From: Biscogniauxia marginata
Lineage: Eukaryota; Ascomycota; Sordariomycetes; Xylariales; Xylariaceae
Length of the DNA stretch: 64,000 bases
Reading direction: 5' to 3'
NCBI GenBank assembly: GCA_022695795.1
Contig: MU404193.1
Span: 1-64,000 of the forward strand
Shown here: positions 20,082-32,158 of the stretch, piece after piece
Layout: each line of letters begins with the position of its first letter
How positions within the stretch are numbered: position 1 is the stretch's first letter
Translations under genes and position numbers: made by a program
Notes under the pieces: generated by a model
The model's input: the letters and a program-made list of their open reading frames with translations, nothing else
What the model was told of the DNA's origin: nothing
Database searches by the model: none

Positions 20082-22256
20082 TCACGTCCTGCCATCGCCG
20101 ACGACCAACGCCACGACGGTCCTGAGCGCCTCCATAGGATCCTTGCTTTCCCGGATCAGCTTGTCGAATACTTCGGGTATCTTGGTCAGGCTTCGTTTCT
20201 CGTCGTGCCCGTGCCCTGCAACGAGAAGTTAGAATATGTACATGGGAAACCAACGTATCGCATTCCCGCAGAGAATATTGCTTGGGGGGGCGGGGTAGAA
20301 CTTACACTTCGCCGGAGCGCCGAGGAGGAGCCCGATCTTGCTTTGGGCCTCTCCCGTCCAGTCGAATTCGATGCGCCATTGGATGCGCGCAGTGGAGAAG
20401 TCTCCTACATCATCTAGGCCCGGCAATTCTAAATCTAGACTGGTCCTCCCCAGCTGCGGGAGCAGTTCAGTCTTGTTGAAGCGCGCCTTATCAGCCTCGG
20501 CCTTGCCAGGCCCGCTACCAACACCGTCTTCGTCTTCGTCTTCGTCGTCTCTTGCAGGTGGCCGGCCGACACCAGTTCTCCTCATGCCTTTCCTCATCAT
20601 CTGGGCGCATTCGGCAAGCCCTTCCGCGGTTCCCAGATCCCTCTCGACCTCACACCAGAACCGCGCCCGCCTCGTCGCAAGACGCACCCATTCGCTCATG
20701 GCCCACGTCATGACGCTAATGTTCCGTGTAAGTGCGCTATTGCCTCCGCCTTGCATAATCCTCTCCACAAAAGGCCCCAATTCGCTGACGGCGGACGGAT
20801 CGAGGCGCGGCACGCTCAGCTCGGCTATCGAGAATGTTTTGGTGTTTACTGTCATGTGGATCTTGGCTGCAAATAAGCCCGGCGGTGCTGACGAAACCGA
20901 GATCACATGTCTCTGCATTAATGGACCTGATTCTTCCCGGCTTTCTCGAGGTGCGGTGGCGATTGTTGATGTGAATATAAGCGGCGTGAAGACCTGTAGA
21001 TATGGTAGCTCTTCCTCCGCTGTCATGAAGATAGGATGGTGTGATACAGGAGGCTTCTCGGACTCGTGTTCTTCTTGTTGATTGGTGAAGAGGGGTGGAA
21101 AGATAGGATTGGCCTGGCCAAAAGGAAGGAATGAAATAGGATTTAGTGCTGCTTCGAGCCATTCTTGCGTAGGGTCTGGCGGCGCCTCCTTTTCCGGTGG
21201 AAGTAGATGTCGGCGGAGGACATCCAGCAGTTTGTCCTGGTCTTCAGACCCTGGTAGGTCCGTTGGATTTCGTATCTGCTGCAATTGGAACAGTCGACTG
21301 CTTTCGCGACTGGAAACTTCAAGATCTGCTTCCAGTTGCGCAATTTCGGCAGTAAGAGCATCCCGCAATGCTTTCTTGTCAGCCAGGGGGTCGCCCTCTT
21401 CAACCTTCCGAGCCGGATGCGACTTGCGCTTTCTCTTGTGAGGCTTTGGATCGTCGTGAAATAGAAGCTTAGCGTCTGGAAATAGGATAGTCCCTTTGGC
21501 GTTCTCCTTTTCTAGATCTGGCGCCCGTAGGGGTGGCTGTTTTAGCGGGGAGCTCTTCATCCTCTCCGCTAGAATGCGACTCCTCCTCGGGCGCTTGGAA
21601 GGGGTGTTATGAATTCCGATGGGCGAGGTGTTAACAGATGACGGGTCCGATATTCCTTTCCGGGTCGGTGTGGGCGGAAGCTCTGGCTCTTCTGGCTCAA
21701 CACGGGGGAGTACACCAGGAGGGGGGGAACGGCGCAACCTCCGGCGCGCCCTAAAAGGATCGATCAACTCCTCCTCTTCTGTCGAGGGTGGTGGCAGTGG
21801 CCTTGGCGATGGCTTGTTCGGAGTTCTTCGTGGTTTCGATGCTAACCCCCCGCCGGCGCGTCGGACGGGACTCTTTGGCTGGCTGTTTCCCGTGGGTGTC
21901 GGGTGAGTCGCGTCACCAGCACCCCCTTGACTTTCCTCAGTAACACGGCCAGTCTCTGATTCCTCTTCCAATTGAGCCTCTAGAAGACCGGAAACATCAT
22001 CGTTATCGCTCGTCGGACCGCCGATTTCTGAAGCGGCCGGTGCCACATTGTTAGGTGGTTGAGGATGTCGGGTTCGTTCTGAGATATCAGCATTTGACCG
22101 CGCGAGGCTGGCTTTCGTAGAAACCGCAAAGGATGGCTGCTGGTGCCGCGCGGATCGTCTTACTGATCCGTCGGACGACGTGAAAATATTTGGGTCGCTG
22201 CCTCCGGGAACAGTGGTAGGCGACGTTTTCCGCCGCTTTGGCGCCGATGCTTCCAT
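20082..22256 (-). CDS. Coiled-coil nuclear protein, candidate CENP-P/Ctf19-like kinetochore subunit
   Basis: Two exons, 22256-20306 and 20215-20082, encode 694 aa. The 90-bp intron (donor GTAAGT, acceptor TTGCAG) rebuilds a Trp codon, giving GAPAKW then HGHDEKRSLTKIP. Residues 1-290 are disordered and basic with proline patches (ERMKSSPLKQPPL). Residues 290-320 form a coiled coil (RDALTAEIAQLEADLEVSS). The C-terminal 270 residues look globular. They follow the order of human CENP-P as I know it: a strand-rich part ending SELGPFVER, a helix with MSEWVRLATRRARFWCEVER, then IQWRIEFDWTGEAQSKIGLL, and a final helix PMEALRTVVALV. CENP-P/Ctf19 are RWD-domain members of the inner kinetochore CCAN. 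The fungal N-terminus is far longer. The gene model is firm; the kinetochore role is inference from pattern order only. Confidence 0.6.
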
Positions 22257-22959
22257 TGAGCCACCACCACGATTCCGTCTCTATGTTTGCATAGCCGTTT
22301 AACAGATCGAAAACAAAATATCCTAGCTTAGAGGTGGTTCAGACAAACACGCTATGCGGTACAGATATCAATTACTCCAGGGTAGGTATATTTCCGCTAT
22401 GTCTCGTCTGGAGAGAGCTTGAAGCATATGAATAGGATGACCACGGTCGCGGGAAAAGGCTGTAGTTTCCAACAGCAATTCGTCTTTCAGCTTTGCTTTC
22501 GTACGAATCTCGTGGTGCATTGGTTATTTTATTTTATAATTCGTGGTTTCTGCTTCCTCACAATTTGGTGAAGTTACACCCGGGGATAAATCACAATACC
22601 TACCACGCGCTTTTGTCGAAGTTGACGCGCCTATGAGTTGTCGCATCCATTGTTCCTTGTTATTCTTATCTTATCAGTAAATGTCACGTGCTTCAAGTTG
22701 GAGGGTGATGCGGATTACATCTCCACCTAAAAGTAATGTACCTGGTAGGATCTAGAACGATTACCTAATCCATATGATCGCTTCAGCTGATTAGCAGCTG
22801 CCGATGACGTTTCATTGGCCCCGGACTTGTACGGAAACTCCAAAGGAAAAAGAAGTAGTGCGGAGTTCCGTCTTGCCATCATCTCCAATTCAATGAAACG
22901 ATAACATACCCAAAAAAAAAACCATCCACCGTACTCTGCGAGGCAGGACATCCTCTACC
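22257..22959. other. Divergent promoter region
   Basis: About 700 bp between two divergent genes, so probably both promoters. No TATA box is obvious at a useful distance. A GTCACGTGC E-box-like word lies at 22683-22691. No coding signal is seen. Confidence 0.45.
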
Positions 22960-23805
22960 ATGCCGCTCAACGCTAGACCATTCTTACGAGCCGCGAGGCT
23001 CAAATCGATCGCACGTCGATCTCAAACCACCCCGCGGGCCTGTCTTTCCACCGGCGGGAAACTACCGGGTGGCACGCCTGGGGAAGCCTCTGAGCAGGCG
23101 GCCCCGATTGGGCCCTACTACGAGGCAATCCTCATCAAGCCACAGCCCGTCCCCGACGTCAAGCCCGAGGATCCTCCCACCTCGTCGCCCAAGTCGCCAC
23201 GGACCACCGTCAAGAAGCCCCCGCCCCCGGGCAAGAAACCCCAGAATCCCGCCGCCGACAAACCCGCCGCCGCATCGCTGCCGTCCTCGTCCTCGTCCCC
23301 GACCACCTCCGCGGCTCCGGCGAGCGCCCAAGAGAAGGCGCGCATCATATTCGGCTCGCGACTGGCCGGGCCCGCCGAGCGGGCCGAGCGTCTCAACGCC
23401 ATCCGCAAGCGCAGCACCCTGATCGCCGGCGTCCTCGTGCCGCCGCGCCCGGACGAGCCCGACAACTGCTGCATGAGCGGGTGCGTGAACTGCGTCTGGG
23501 ACCGCTACCGCGACGAGGTGGAGGAGTGGGCCGCCGCGTCCGCCACGGCGGAGAAGGCGCTGCAGGCGCAACGCTCGCGGGGTCCCGCCGGCGTGGGCGC
23601 GGCCAAGGGTCCCGCGCCAGACGTACGGCGAGCCGGCGCGACGAGCATGGAGGCCGACTTGAAGAAGGCCGATCGGCCCAAGATCGCCAAGGACCTCTGG
23701 GACGACGACCTGTACAAGAACGTGCCCGTGGGCATCCGGGAGTTCATGAAGCAAGAGAAGAAGCTCAAGGAGAAACACGATAGAGAGGGTACTTTCGGCG
23801 CTTAG
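22960..23805 (+). CDS. Oxidoreductase-like domain mitochondrial protein (OXLD1 type)
   Basis: One exon, 281 aa. The N-terminus (LNARPFLRAARLKSIARRSQ) is Arg-rich without acidic residues, as in mitochondrial targeting signals. Residues 60-125 are Pro/Ser/Lys-rich linker. The diagnostic region at 165-185 reads PDEPDNCCMSGCVNCVWDRY, the CCxSGCxxCVWD motif of the oxidoreductase-like N-terminal domain (Pfam Oxidored-like). The cysteines probably bind metal or form a redox centre. The C-terminus carries a charged helix (GIREFMKQEKKLKEKH). Despite the name no enzyme activity is established for this family. Coding GC content is high. It is convergent with the phosphoribosyltransferase gene. Confidence 0.85.
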   Translation: MPLNARPFLRAARLKSIARRSQTTPRACLSTGGKLPGGTPGEASEQAAPIGPYYEAILIKPQPVPDVKPEDPPTSSPKSPRTTVKKPPPPGKKPQNPAADKPAAASLPSSSSSPTTSAAPASAQEKARIIFGSRLAGPAERAERLNAIRKRSTLIAGVLVPPRPDEPDNCCMSGCVNCVWDRYRDEVEEWAAASATAEKALQAQRSRGPAGVGAAKGPAPDVRRAGATSMEADLKKADRPKIAKDLWDDDLYKNVPVGIREFMKQEKKLKEKHDREGTFGA

Positions 23806-23831
23806 ATCAGAGTATAGATGTTGTATGGTGC

Positions 23832-23854
23832 GTGTGTGTGTGTGTGTGTGTGTG
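23832..23854. repeat. (GT)n microsatellite
   Basis: A run of about eleven GT units lies 27 bp after the stop of the oxidoreductase-like gene, probably within its 3' UTR. Confidence 0.9.
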
Positions 23855-24134
23855 GTTATACCCCTTTTTTATTTTTACGTTTTCATAAAGCAGTACCATA
23901 TATATATAATGCAAGCATATGATCAAATCTAAATGAAGCAAGCAACATTACAAGTTGCTTCCAAAATTGTGTTTTTTTTTTGTCTATCGTTTGGTATCAA
24001 GTAGGCATGGGCAAATATGTTCTCTAATGCATCGAGTGACCACGCCGTCTATCGAGGCTGTCTTGCCCCAAGATTGCACTTGGCTAGAATTACGTCCTCC
24101 AACTAACCCGTCGAGTTACGAAGCAGAACTATTG

Positions 24135-25204
24135 CTAAGCAGAGCTGTTATTTAGCTTGTTGGCCTGCTGTCTCGCCAGTTCGTCGTGCTTGTCGATGTC
24201 TATTGCCTCCCAAGGATAGCAGATCCACTCGTCGCCAACCGTTCGCGCCGCCATGTATCTCGATTCCTCCATCATGTCGGCCGGCAGGGTGCCCTTCTTC
24301 GGCTTGTTCTTGTTCTGGTCGCATCGTCAGTAACTTATCTATCCACACCCCCGTGCAGCAGTCCGTCTTCTCTTCGTCTGTCCATGGTGAGTTGTGTTAA
24401 GCCAGCAGAGGGGACATACATGCAAGACAAAGACGCAGAATTGTGTCTTCTCGCTCCCGCCACCATGTCTCTGTCGCGCGGTCTCGACATCCTTCTCCAG
24501 CTCCCTGACGGCGTACTCGAGGGTAGTACGGGTGTCGTCGACCTCGTCAACGATGAGGATGCGCTTGCCGACGAGGTTATCCATCTCGCCCAGGCTGGTG
24601 AGGTCGAGCCACTGGGTGCGGGTGACCTTGGTGCCGATCTTGTCGATGATGGCGTCGTCGGTGGGTTGGGGCATGGATAGCTCCTCGTACAGTGAAAGGC
24701 CTATGGCTTGGATAGGGATATTGGGGCTGCCCGGCTGCTTGAGGAAGGACCGTAGAATGCGCGCGGGCACGTAGCCGCCGCCGCCGATGGCGATGATGAG
24801 CTGCGGCTTAAAGCTGGCCAACATCTTGGGGGCTGCCTCCTGGCAGAGTTTGTGTACCTGGCGCACATGTCTGGTTCAGAACGGAAATTCCGTGTGCAGG
24901 TAGGTATGCAGACAGACGTATGTATGCGTAGGTGGTTTTATGGAGGGGGAGGGGAGAGAGGAGATGCGGGCATGTGTATGTGTAGTACGTGTGTCAAGGC
25001 AATGCAAGGTATCGCAAAAGCGTCGTGATTGTGGTAGTTGTGCGCTGCGTCCTCGTTGGGCGCATCTCCAAAAAATATGATGTATGGTTCAAAGAGGAGG
25101 GGCAGCGGAAGGGATGCGTTCTAGAATCGCGGGGCAGTTTTCTGTACACGCAGGACAACCAGGGAACTTACATCGTTGTAAGTGACGTAGAGCTTCTCCG
25201 CCAT
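24135..25204 (-). CDS. XPT1: Xanthine/hypoxanthine phosphoribosyltransferase
   Basis: Three minus-strand exons (25204-25172, 24857-24420, 24314-24135) encode 216 aa, against roughly 210-220 for yeast Xpt1 and Hpt1. Exon 1 gives MAEKLYVTYND and a 314-bp intron follows; intron 2 is 105 bp. Key parts are LIIAIGGGGYVPARILRSFL, then IPIQAIGLSLYEEL, the PRPP-binding loop KRILIVDEVDDTRTTL, and the C-terminal DEWICYPWEA. The enzyme transfers ribose-5-phosphate from PRPP to a purine base in the cytosolic salvage pathway. QAIGLSLYE and ICYPW fit Xpt1 slightly better than Hpt1, while GGGG fits Hpt1, so substrate preference is open. The long first intron is unusual for this window and may hold regulatory sequence. 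Confidence 0.92.
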
Positions 25205-26606
25205 CTTGACGGCCTTTTCTTCCTACTCTCGCCACGAACGTCAAACGTCAAACGCAGATAGGAAATAGGTAGAGAAGAGGGGATGGTGCAGATGGTATGA
25301 GAGGATCGAGGAGACAGAGTCGACAGCAACACATAAATTCCGGTACTAATAAATAGTACTGGAAGAAGAAGGTGAGGAGAAATTTATCGTTACTAGCTAC
25401 CTACTAGTAAGATCCTACGAGCCTTTTATTTTCTTCGTTCTTTTTTTCTTTTCTTCTGCGCAACCAGCTGCAAGGGTGCGCGAGTAAGAGAAGAATAGCG
25501 AGGAAAGAAAAAAAAAGTTTCCAACCAAACGACTTGAGTTACTTACAAATGGATTCTTCTGAACTTGAATGGGCAAACAGAGAATTTAGTGGGGCCGAGG
25601 CCGATGATAGGGGACAATTCAAAAAGGTGCAGTGCGCCGGGCGCCGGGGCGCACTACGTCACGCTGTCCACCGAACAAATGCAGATGCGAAAGCAGTGTC
25701 AAATCCACATGCGTTAATGCATTAGCGCTCCATTCACTTGAAACAATTTAGCCATTCATTACAGACGCCTTCATGAAATGGTTGCATTGCAGAATTTACC
25801 CCGCAAGGATTACACATATACATATAGGTAGTACTACCTACGTACGTAGGTAGGTGAATACCTTCAAGTAAGTGGGCCCCGCCTAATGGTGAACCTTTCC
25901 TCATTCAATTCTTTTCTGCTGGTATAAATGGCGGGGGTCACATGCAACCTTCATCAACCATACCTACCAAACATACAACATACTCCCCGTGCATACCAAG
26001 TATATTATATAATCAATTACGCCATATCCGTACTCCTCCTATAGCTTACACACGTCTGTCTTCTGAGGTTCGCGAGAACCTTAATGACACCAGTAATATG
26101 GGCTGATGCGAATAGAAATTGCCATATATTCGCGCCGTTCTTAATGCAGGATTGCGAATCCACCTTTCCGTATGCCAAATCCTCCACCCTTCCGTACCTG
26201 CAAGTATTTCGTTCCAGAGAGTTAGAGAACTCAATGTGTGTCTTTTTGCGGCTGCGTTAAGCACCATGCTGATATCAAGCTTAACCAACACCCATAAGAT
26301 GTATCGATAACCGAAATTCGAGATCAAAAGGGGGTTCTTCCTCGATCTCAAGTAAACCAAAAAGGTTTTCTCACGTGACTTGAACTTGATCATGTCATCA
26401 CTGCCACGATATCATACTGACTGGTAGTGACTTGATCTCATCATGGTTCTTAAAAGACTCGCAATAAACTTATTGGGTTGCTCGACTAAGATACAGTATG
26501 GGCAGCCTAAGCAGGTACAATAAATATTCATGTATGTCAGCTATATGCTACTCTTAGTTGGCAGGGGTTTAATTCAAAGCACCTATAAACGTCAATGATT
26601 TTAATA
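25205..26606. other. Upstream and intergenic region
   Basis: This begins with the promoter of the phosphoribosyltransferase gene. A second promoter-like stretch with TATAAATG at 25923-25930 and a CA-rich leader follows, but I find no convincing gene after it. Frames at 26046-26393 (minus) and 26119-26310 (plus) are unrecognised. Confidence 0.4.
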
Positions 26607-27011
26607 TCAGTTGCTTATACTATCGTAAACCATCAAAGCCCCCTGATTTACGGTCCTTGGATATGCCCTCGGGCCAGCATGCGCATGGCATTCGTCGTCG
26701 TAAAATTCCTTGTCCTTCTTGGACAATACTATCGAGACCATCGCTACTGATATGTAGCACTGCGCCCTCTGGCTTGCAAATGCTTAGCCCGAGGTCACGG
26801 AGAGGATTAAGGGGTTTCCATCTTAGAACACTGATGTCAACCTTGCTTCGTGATCATCATCTAGTAAGTATATATAATTGACTTAATCTTGGGGACCAAC
26901 CTTCAAAATTTCGTCCGTCATCTCACGATAGAGATCTAACAACTTGTGCTGATCCTCTTCGTTCGGGATCTTGAAGAGAGTGATGCGATTGATGGGTTTC
27001 GCCGACGCCGT
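26607..27011 (-). pseudogene. Broken stress-responsive A/B-barrel (Dabb) protein
   Basis: The minus strand reads SAKPINRITLFKIPNEEDQH then KLLDLYREMTDEILK, a clear Dabb N-terminus. The expected ATG is ACG at 27011-27009. After a probable short intron the second part reads DGNPLILSVTSG, a TAA stop at 26786-26784, then AFASQRAQ, SKKDKEFYDDECHAH and NQGALMVYDS before a stop at 26609-26607. Order and spacing match the ferredoxin-like Dabb fold of about 100 residues (small dimeric proteins, some acting in polyketide or aromatic metabolism). With the lost start and internal stop it is not functional as read. Whether an upstream exon supplies a start is unclear, but the internal stop remains. Confidence 0.75.
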
Positions 27012-27164
27012 TTCTTGATTCTGCTATATGTCGATCAATCACAGTGTCCCAGTTTGGGATAATCAGATGAGACAGACGCCCTTGTGGACGGTAGTAAGGT
27101 TGGGCCGGTATTAACTGGCATCAGATATAGACCGGCTGCTAGAGAGAATCTGATCTAAGAGAGC

Positions 27165-28029
27165 GGATTTACATAGCGGTCAAAAATGTGTAGATGGAAG
27201 GATCGGGGTGGTCGGGGTGGTCAAGTGAAGTGCTGCCAATCACGGAGATCTGGTCAAGATCGGACTTGTAAGAGTAGTAGGGCTCCTATCAGCCTCACAC
27301 GCCGAAAAGAGTAAGGTTCTGCCCGGCGGCAAACAGTTTACCGTCAAATTTGTCGATAATGGCCCAATTTGCGACGAGCTCCTCGTCAAACACTGCCGTA
27401 TAGGCTTGAAAGTCGCGGGTATTGGTAAGACAGTTGGAGCCAATGGTACCTAGCTCGGCCAAAGAAAAAATGGCCTTGATAAGACTCAAGAGCAATATCC
27501 CCGGAAGAGATCCTCGAGCAAGGTAACCTGATACCGAATTCCGCCGGGGGGTTCCGCGATTTCGTTGGGTCTGACTAAGATATGGCCCGGCTCAGCTTGG
27601 ATATCTAAGACACCGTACTGTAATACAACAAGGTCACCACCGTTTGACGAGTAGACGGCTGTTTGGGAAGGTATGTCTTTTCCATCTGCAAAAACATGGA
27701 GACCAGCACCCCCTAGGAGCCTTTAGCCTGAAATTCAGTCTGCATCTTCGCTGAAATCGAACGGGTCCCATTACAGCTGATTAGGGATTTGATAGGGGCC
27801 GATTTCATAGTTATCCGGAAGCAAACCGTCCTCGCTTTCGGCAGTTTCATATGGGAGAATGGTGAGTTGGCGGAATATTGTATAGCCACGGTCGAAGATT
27901 ATCGTACCGCGACGCAGTAGATGCAGTGCTAGATAGTTTCTCGGCGTAGAGTCCGAGAGGCGCCTTCTGGTGTAAATTGGCTCCTATTGGGAGGGCCCCG
28001 TCAATGGCCTCGGTCCTATCAATCGTCAT
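27165..28029 (-). pseudogene. Decayed homogentisate 1,2-dioxygenase
   Basis: Fragments on the minus strand line up with the enzyme from near the N-terminus onwards. They are [41 protein letters not shown], then (other frames) IPNQL-stop-WDPFDFSED, GGDLVVLQYGVLDIQAEPGH, ILVRPNEIAEPPGGIRYQVT, SLAELGTIGSNCLTNTRDFQ, DKFDGKLFAAGQNLTLFGV, and finally YYSYKSDLDQI and DHPDPSIYTFLTAM. Stops and frame changes break it at many points, and a HPDHPDP doubling is visible. The C-terminal third with the iron-binding region is missing. The enzyme opens the homogentisate ring in tyrosine/phenylalanine breakdown. This copy sits 154 bp upstream of the Dabb pseudogene in the same orientation and is an old relic. 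Confidence 0.85.
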
Positions 28030-31000
28030 CTAGACGGATAATGTAATGTAAGGCGATGGAGATGTAGGAAAATGCGAGGTCAAGTCTGGCCTTACTCGTG
28101 ATACGAACCAATCTACTGAGGTACTTTCTCCGGGATGCTGAATGTAGTGATAGTCAAGGTGCAGTTTCGGTTGGCTTTACTTTGAATTTAACCTCGTTAA
28201 AAGAGAAAAGCCTCAAGATCACCCTCAATCTAAGAGAAGATTTTGAATTCAGGTCAAATTCCCCTTTCTTTTTAATGCTCTATTCTGATCCGGGTTCCGT
28301 AGAAAATTACTTCCCCTGAGAAGAGCTAGAGTACTAATAAATATAGACCACCACCCTCAGCAGCACACGAAGTAACGGTACTGTTCTCAAGTTCCAGCCG
28401 CGCGTTCCTATGGGCTTAAGCGATTTCTTTCCGCGTTCGACCATACTGGAACTCCGGCTCGTATCACACGGTTCTCTCAGTGAAGTGAGAGTTTTAAATA
28501 TCATCCCGTGCAATTAACCTTTTACCAAGTGAAAACATGGCTGAAAATTCGGGTAGAGCAAATGCGTTTGTGACCGTTTCGTTCACCTCTTTACACGATG
28601 GCTGTGTTTCATTTTTGGCCTCCCATCCATCCCCGTAACCACTTCAGCTTGGCCAATATTCCATTGAACTTACACCCAGCGGGGGCTTTCTCTCATAGAT
28701 GAGGCTGAATCGTGCCAGAAAGTATTCAACTCCGCTGGCACGGAACAAAGTGCCATGTGGCTACGTACATGCCTCTGAGGGCATGCTGCTGGATATAAAG
28801 GATATAACTTATCTGTGGGGAAGTCATGGAGACTTAGAAAATTTGACCTTAGCTTAGATTTCTTGGTGTATTGGACACCAATAGAACCAATTCACTTACA
28901 ATCTCTTTTACTCTTGCTTGTTTTTGCCCTCTCATATATCGGATATATATACCTACGTATACAGCCATTAAAATATCTACGTAGTCAAGTTACTCTTTCT
29001 TGGCAGTGATCAATCTAAGCACAATAACGCACATATAGGGATAACTTCCTTACGATTGAACTGTGCCTAGTAATCATACATTGTTATTTACATAAGTCCA
29101 CGACCACCTCCGTAGCATCCACTACCCTCAGCGTGTTCATGAGCCTCAGGCGAGTAGCACACTGTCGAGAGTGCCAGTTCAATATGTCATTGCCCCTGAT
29201 ACGCCCTATCCTAACCTCCTCAAGGATAACGAGTCTGTACGGTGGGAAGTACTGATCCCCTTGGACTCGATTGGGAACCACCATCCCTTGGCCATCGACA
29301 ATTACATCGATTTATTCAGGGGTAGCAACCACGCCTTCAACCTTGGAACTTTTTACACGGCCCCCAGAACAGGCTCCAGCCCGATTGCAACCACGTACAT
29401 GTGGTAAGGAAGGAGTCGATAGCTAAGAACTCACGCGTTTACACTCGAAACTTATATCTATATCCTGTGTGAGATATGGCTGAATTCGATTGCTATCACC
29501 AGCTACGGAGTGACCACATGCATCCCGACGGCCCACTGCTCAAGTGACACCATTTTATGAGAACCAAAATACAGCAGAATTATAAGTGATAAAAATCAAT
29601 ATGGAAGCTAAAGTGACAGGAAAGTTAATAAGCTCGGACTGGGCAAATATTCGAGACACCGCTTGCTTGCAGGTTCCCAGATGTTGGAGTGAGTTCTTGT
29701 CCTCGACTTTATACCAGTGGCTGTAGTGAGATGCGGCTACAGTTATCATTGCCATAGATTAACGCAATATCCTACATCGCCATGGACAGAAGTGCCTAAT
29801 GTCCGTTTTCATTATAGTCGATAGCTCAAGAAAACCTTGCTATGTTGTCTAATGGTATAGCATTAGCCCCCTCCATGATAAGCAGTGACTGAGCTTCGAC
29901 TTGCGTAATTAATATTGTATGCAGTAGCTGTCCCATGGGACCAGTCCAGGGACGATTTGCCACGACATAGGGAGGCATGTTGATTCGTCAAGAGCAGGCT
30001 GAAGTCTGCCGATGATTGCGGCTAAGGTTCAACGATTAGACGCCTTTCTAGACTGTTAACGATGCCCTCAATGTACTGTCGGGCCAATGTAGCTTGACTC
30101 TGAAACCACGATAGGGAAGCTCATGCGTGGTGGTTTACTTGCAGTCTGTGTGCACAGGTGCAAATGTCAGCAAGATAAACCTACTTCTATTGTTAGAGGG
30201 AGTGTCGTTAACGAAGGAAACTAATAAAGAAAAACCAAAGAAACTTGGGAAAGGAAGTAATAGAATAAAAGTAGAATAAAATGGTAAGACACCTACGTGG
30301 AAGAGCTCGATCACATTGTTTTCGTGATTCTAAACGTGTCTAGCAGGTACCTTGATACTAAGCACCTCGACGTTCGTTAGCTTCTTATTTGTTAATTATT
30401 ATGACAGCAGCACTCCATGTTACCAAAGAGGTTAAGAGACGTGTACGCATACAGGAAGAAATAGGCAATAAAATAGCAATGGTTGGCAGCACCTACGCAG
30501 GTGCTTGCATTAGGTATGTAAACTAGAAAACAACCCTATTGGTGCTGGTTTCCCACCCAAGATGAGGATTGTGATACTAGTGCGTGCGTTTGGCCAATGA
30601 AATCAATCTACCCAGCCGTAACAGGAAACACACCTATTTCACTGCCTGTCATCCATGGATTAACATCTCACACATGCCTAAGATTGCGAGCAATTGAAAA
30701 GAAATGTGACCTTTTTATAGCGATAGGTAGGTAGTTTTCTATGTAATAAAGAAAATAGCTCGTAAGTAGGAGTAAACTCATTGTAGTTCTCTTTCACTGA
30801 GCGAAAAATTGCCATTATTTTCCATTTCACCATAGCGAGAGCTCGATATTATGGAAGTTATTCGAGGTATGGAAATAGCATCACTCATAGAAGAATTCAT
30901 GACACCAGACTGACTTGTAAGCAGAAAAAAGACCCTCTTAGTCGAGGGCCTAGATCATCTTAGGGGAAGGACTTGGACCGCTACCATCGATAGCGTTAAC

Positions 31001-31244
31001 TATGAGATGCGAGGTACTTAGAACGCACTGACACATGCCTCATATATACCGTGAGCTTTCCCTATACGATCTACGTAATGACCGGGAAGTGGCGCAGAAT
31101 CCGGGCTCGAGGCTCGAGACATGCTTATTGCACCCTGACAAACGAGGAGGAAGCAGGTCATATCCTATAGGACCGAAATACGGCACCCTGGCTTTTAATC
31201 TACTTGTTACCTATTCATTATATTATATTTCGGATTTATTATAA
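28030..31244. other. Gene-poor region with possible relics
   Basis: No intact gene is seen. A plus-strand frame at 29171-29407 has protein-like composition (RWEVLIPLDSIGNHHPLAID then DLFRGSNHAFNLGTFYTAPR) but I cannot assign it; it may be a fragment. Other frames (28098-28319, 28815-29009, 31035-31244) look random. Confidence 0.35.
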
Positions 31245-32158
31245 ACCCATTTTAATTTCACATATTTTCATAGTGTTATAACGTATATTAATTAATATAA
31301 AAATATTAAATATTTATATTTATAATAATATATAATAAATTTAATATTTTATTATCTTTTTAAAAACAAGGTAATTTAATTTAATTATTATTATAATATA
31401 TTATTAAATTAAAAATTAAAAATTTAAACTTTATATTTAATAATAATTTAAAAGTTTTTTAAATAATTATTATATATAATTAAAGTTTTTAAATCATTAT
31501 AAATCTTAATATAGTTTTATTATTTGTTAGTTTTATTTAAAAACTCGAGCGTTATTTACTTAGTTAAACTTCGTTATAATAAGATAAAAGGAGTTATAAT
31601 CGAAGTTTAAAATAAATCTTTAATAAAACTAGGGTAATATCATAACATAATATTTATAATAAAATATTAAATTAACGGATTTAATATTTTATTACTTTTT
31701 TTTTTAAAAAAAGGGTCGTTTAATGTAATTAATTTAATTATCATCGTAATAATTAGTTATAATTAATAATTAAATATTTTTTTTAAAAAAGTTTAAAAAG
31801 TTTAAAAACAAAGTATTATATATAATAAAATAAAATAAAACGAAGGTTTAATTAAAAATTATTATTATATATTATAATTATTATAAAAAGAAATAATTTT
31901 TTAATTAATAATATTTTTTAAACGTGTTTATTTTTAAAAATGATATAATATTATAAAAAGCTTAAATATATAGTTAAACCTTTTATATTTAAATAACATT
32001 TTAAATTATTAATTTAAAAAGTCTTTTTATTTTTTATATTAAAAAGGCTTTATAAAAAGGTATATAATTAAATATAAAACATTAATTTATAATTTATAAA
32101 TATTAATTAATATATTAATTAATAAATTTATTTAATAATAATAATAAGTTAATAAAAT

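Noticed and set aside
23062..23778. 238-codon minus-strand frame opposite the oxidoreductase-like gene
   Set aside because: Shadow caused by high GC; the plus strand carries the CCMSGCVNCVW motif.
24186..24774. Long plus-strand frames over the phosphoribosyltransferase exons
   Set aside because: Antisense shadows of the real gene, whose minus-strand splicing restores a complete enzyme.
29171..29407. Protein-like 78-codon frame
   Set aside because: Composition looks coding, but no family match and no splice sites to extend it; mentioned only as a possible fragment.
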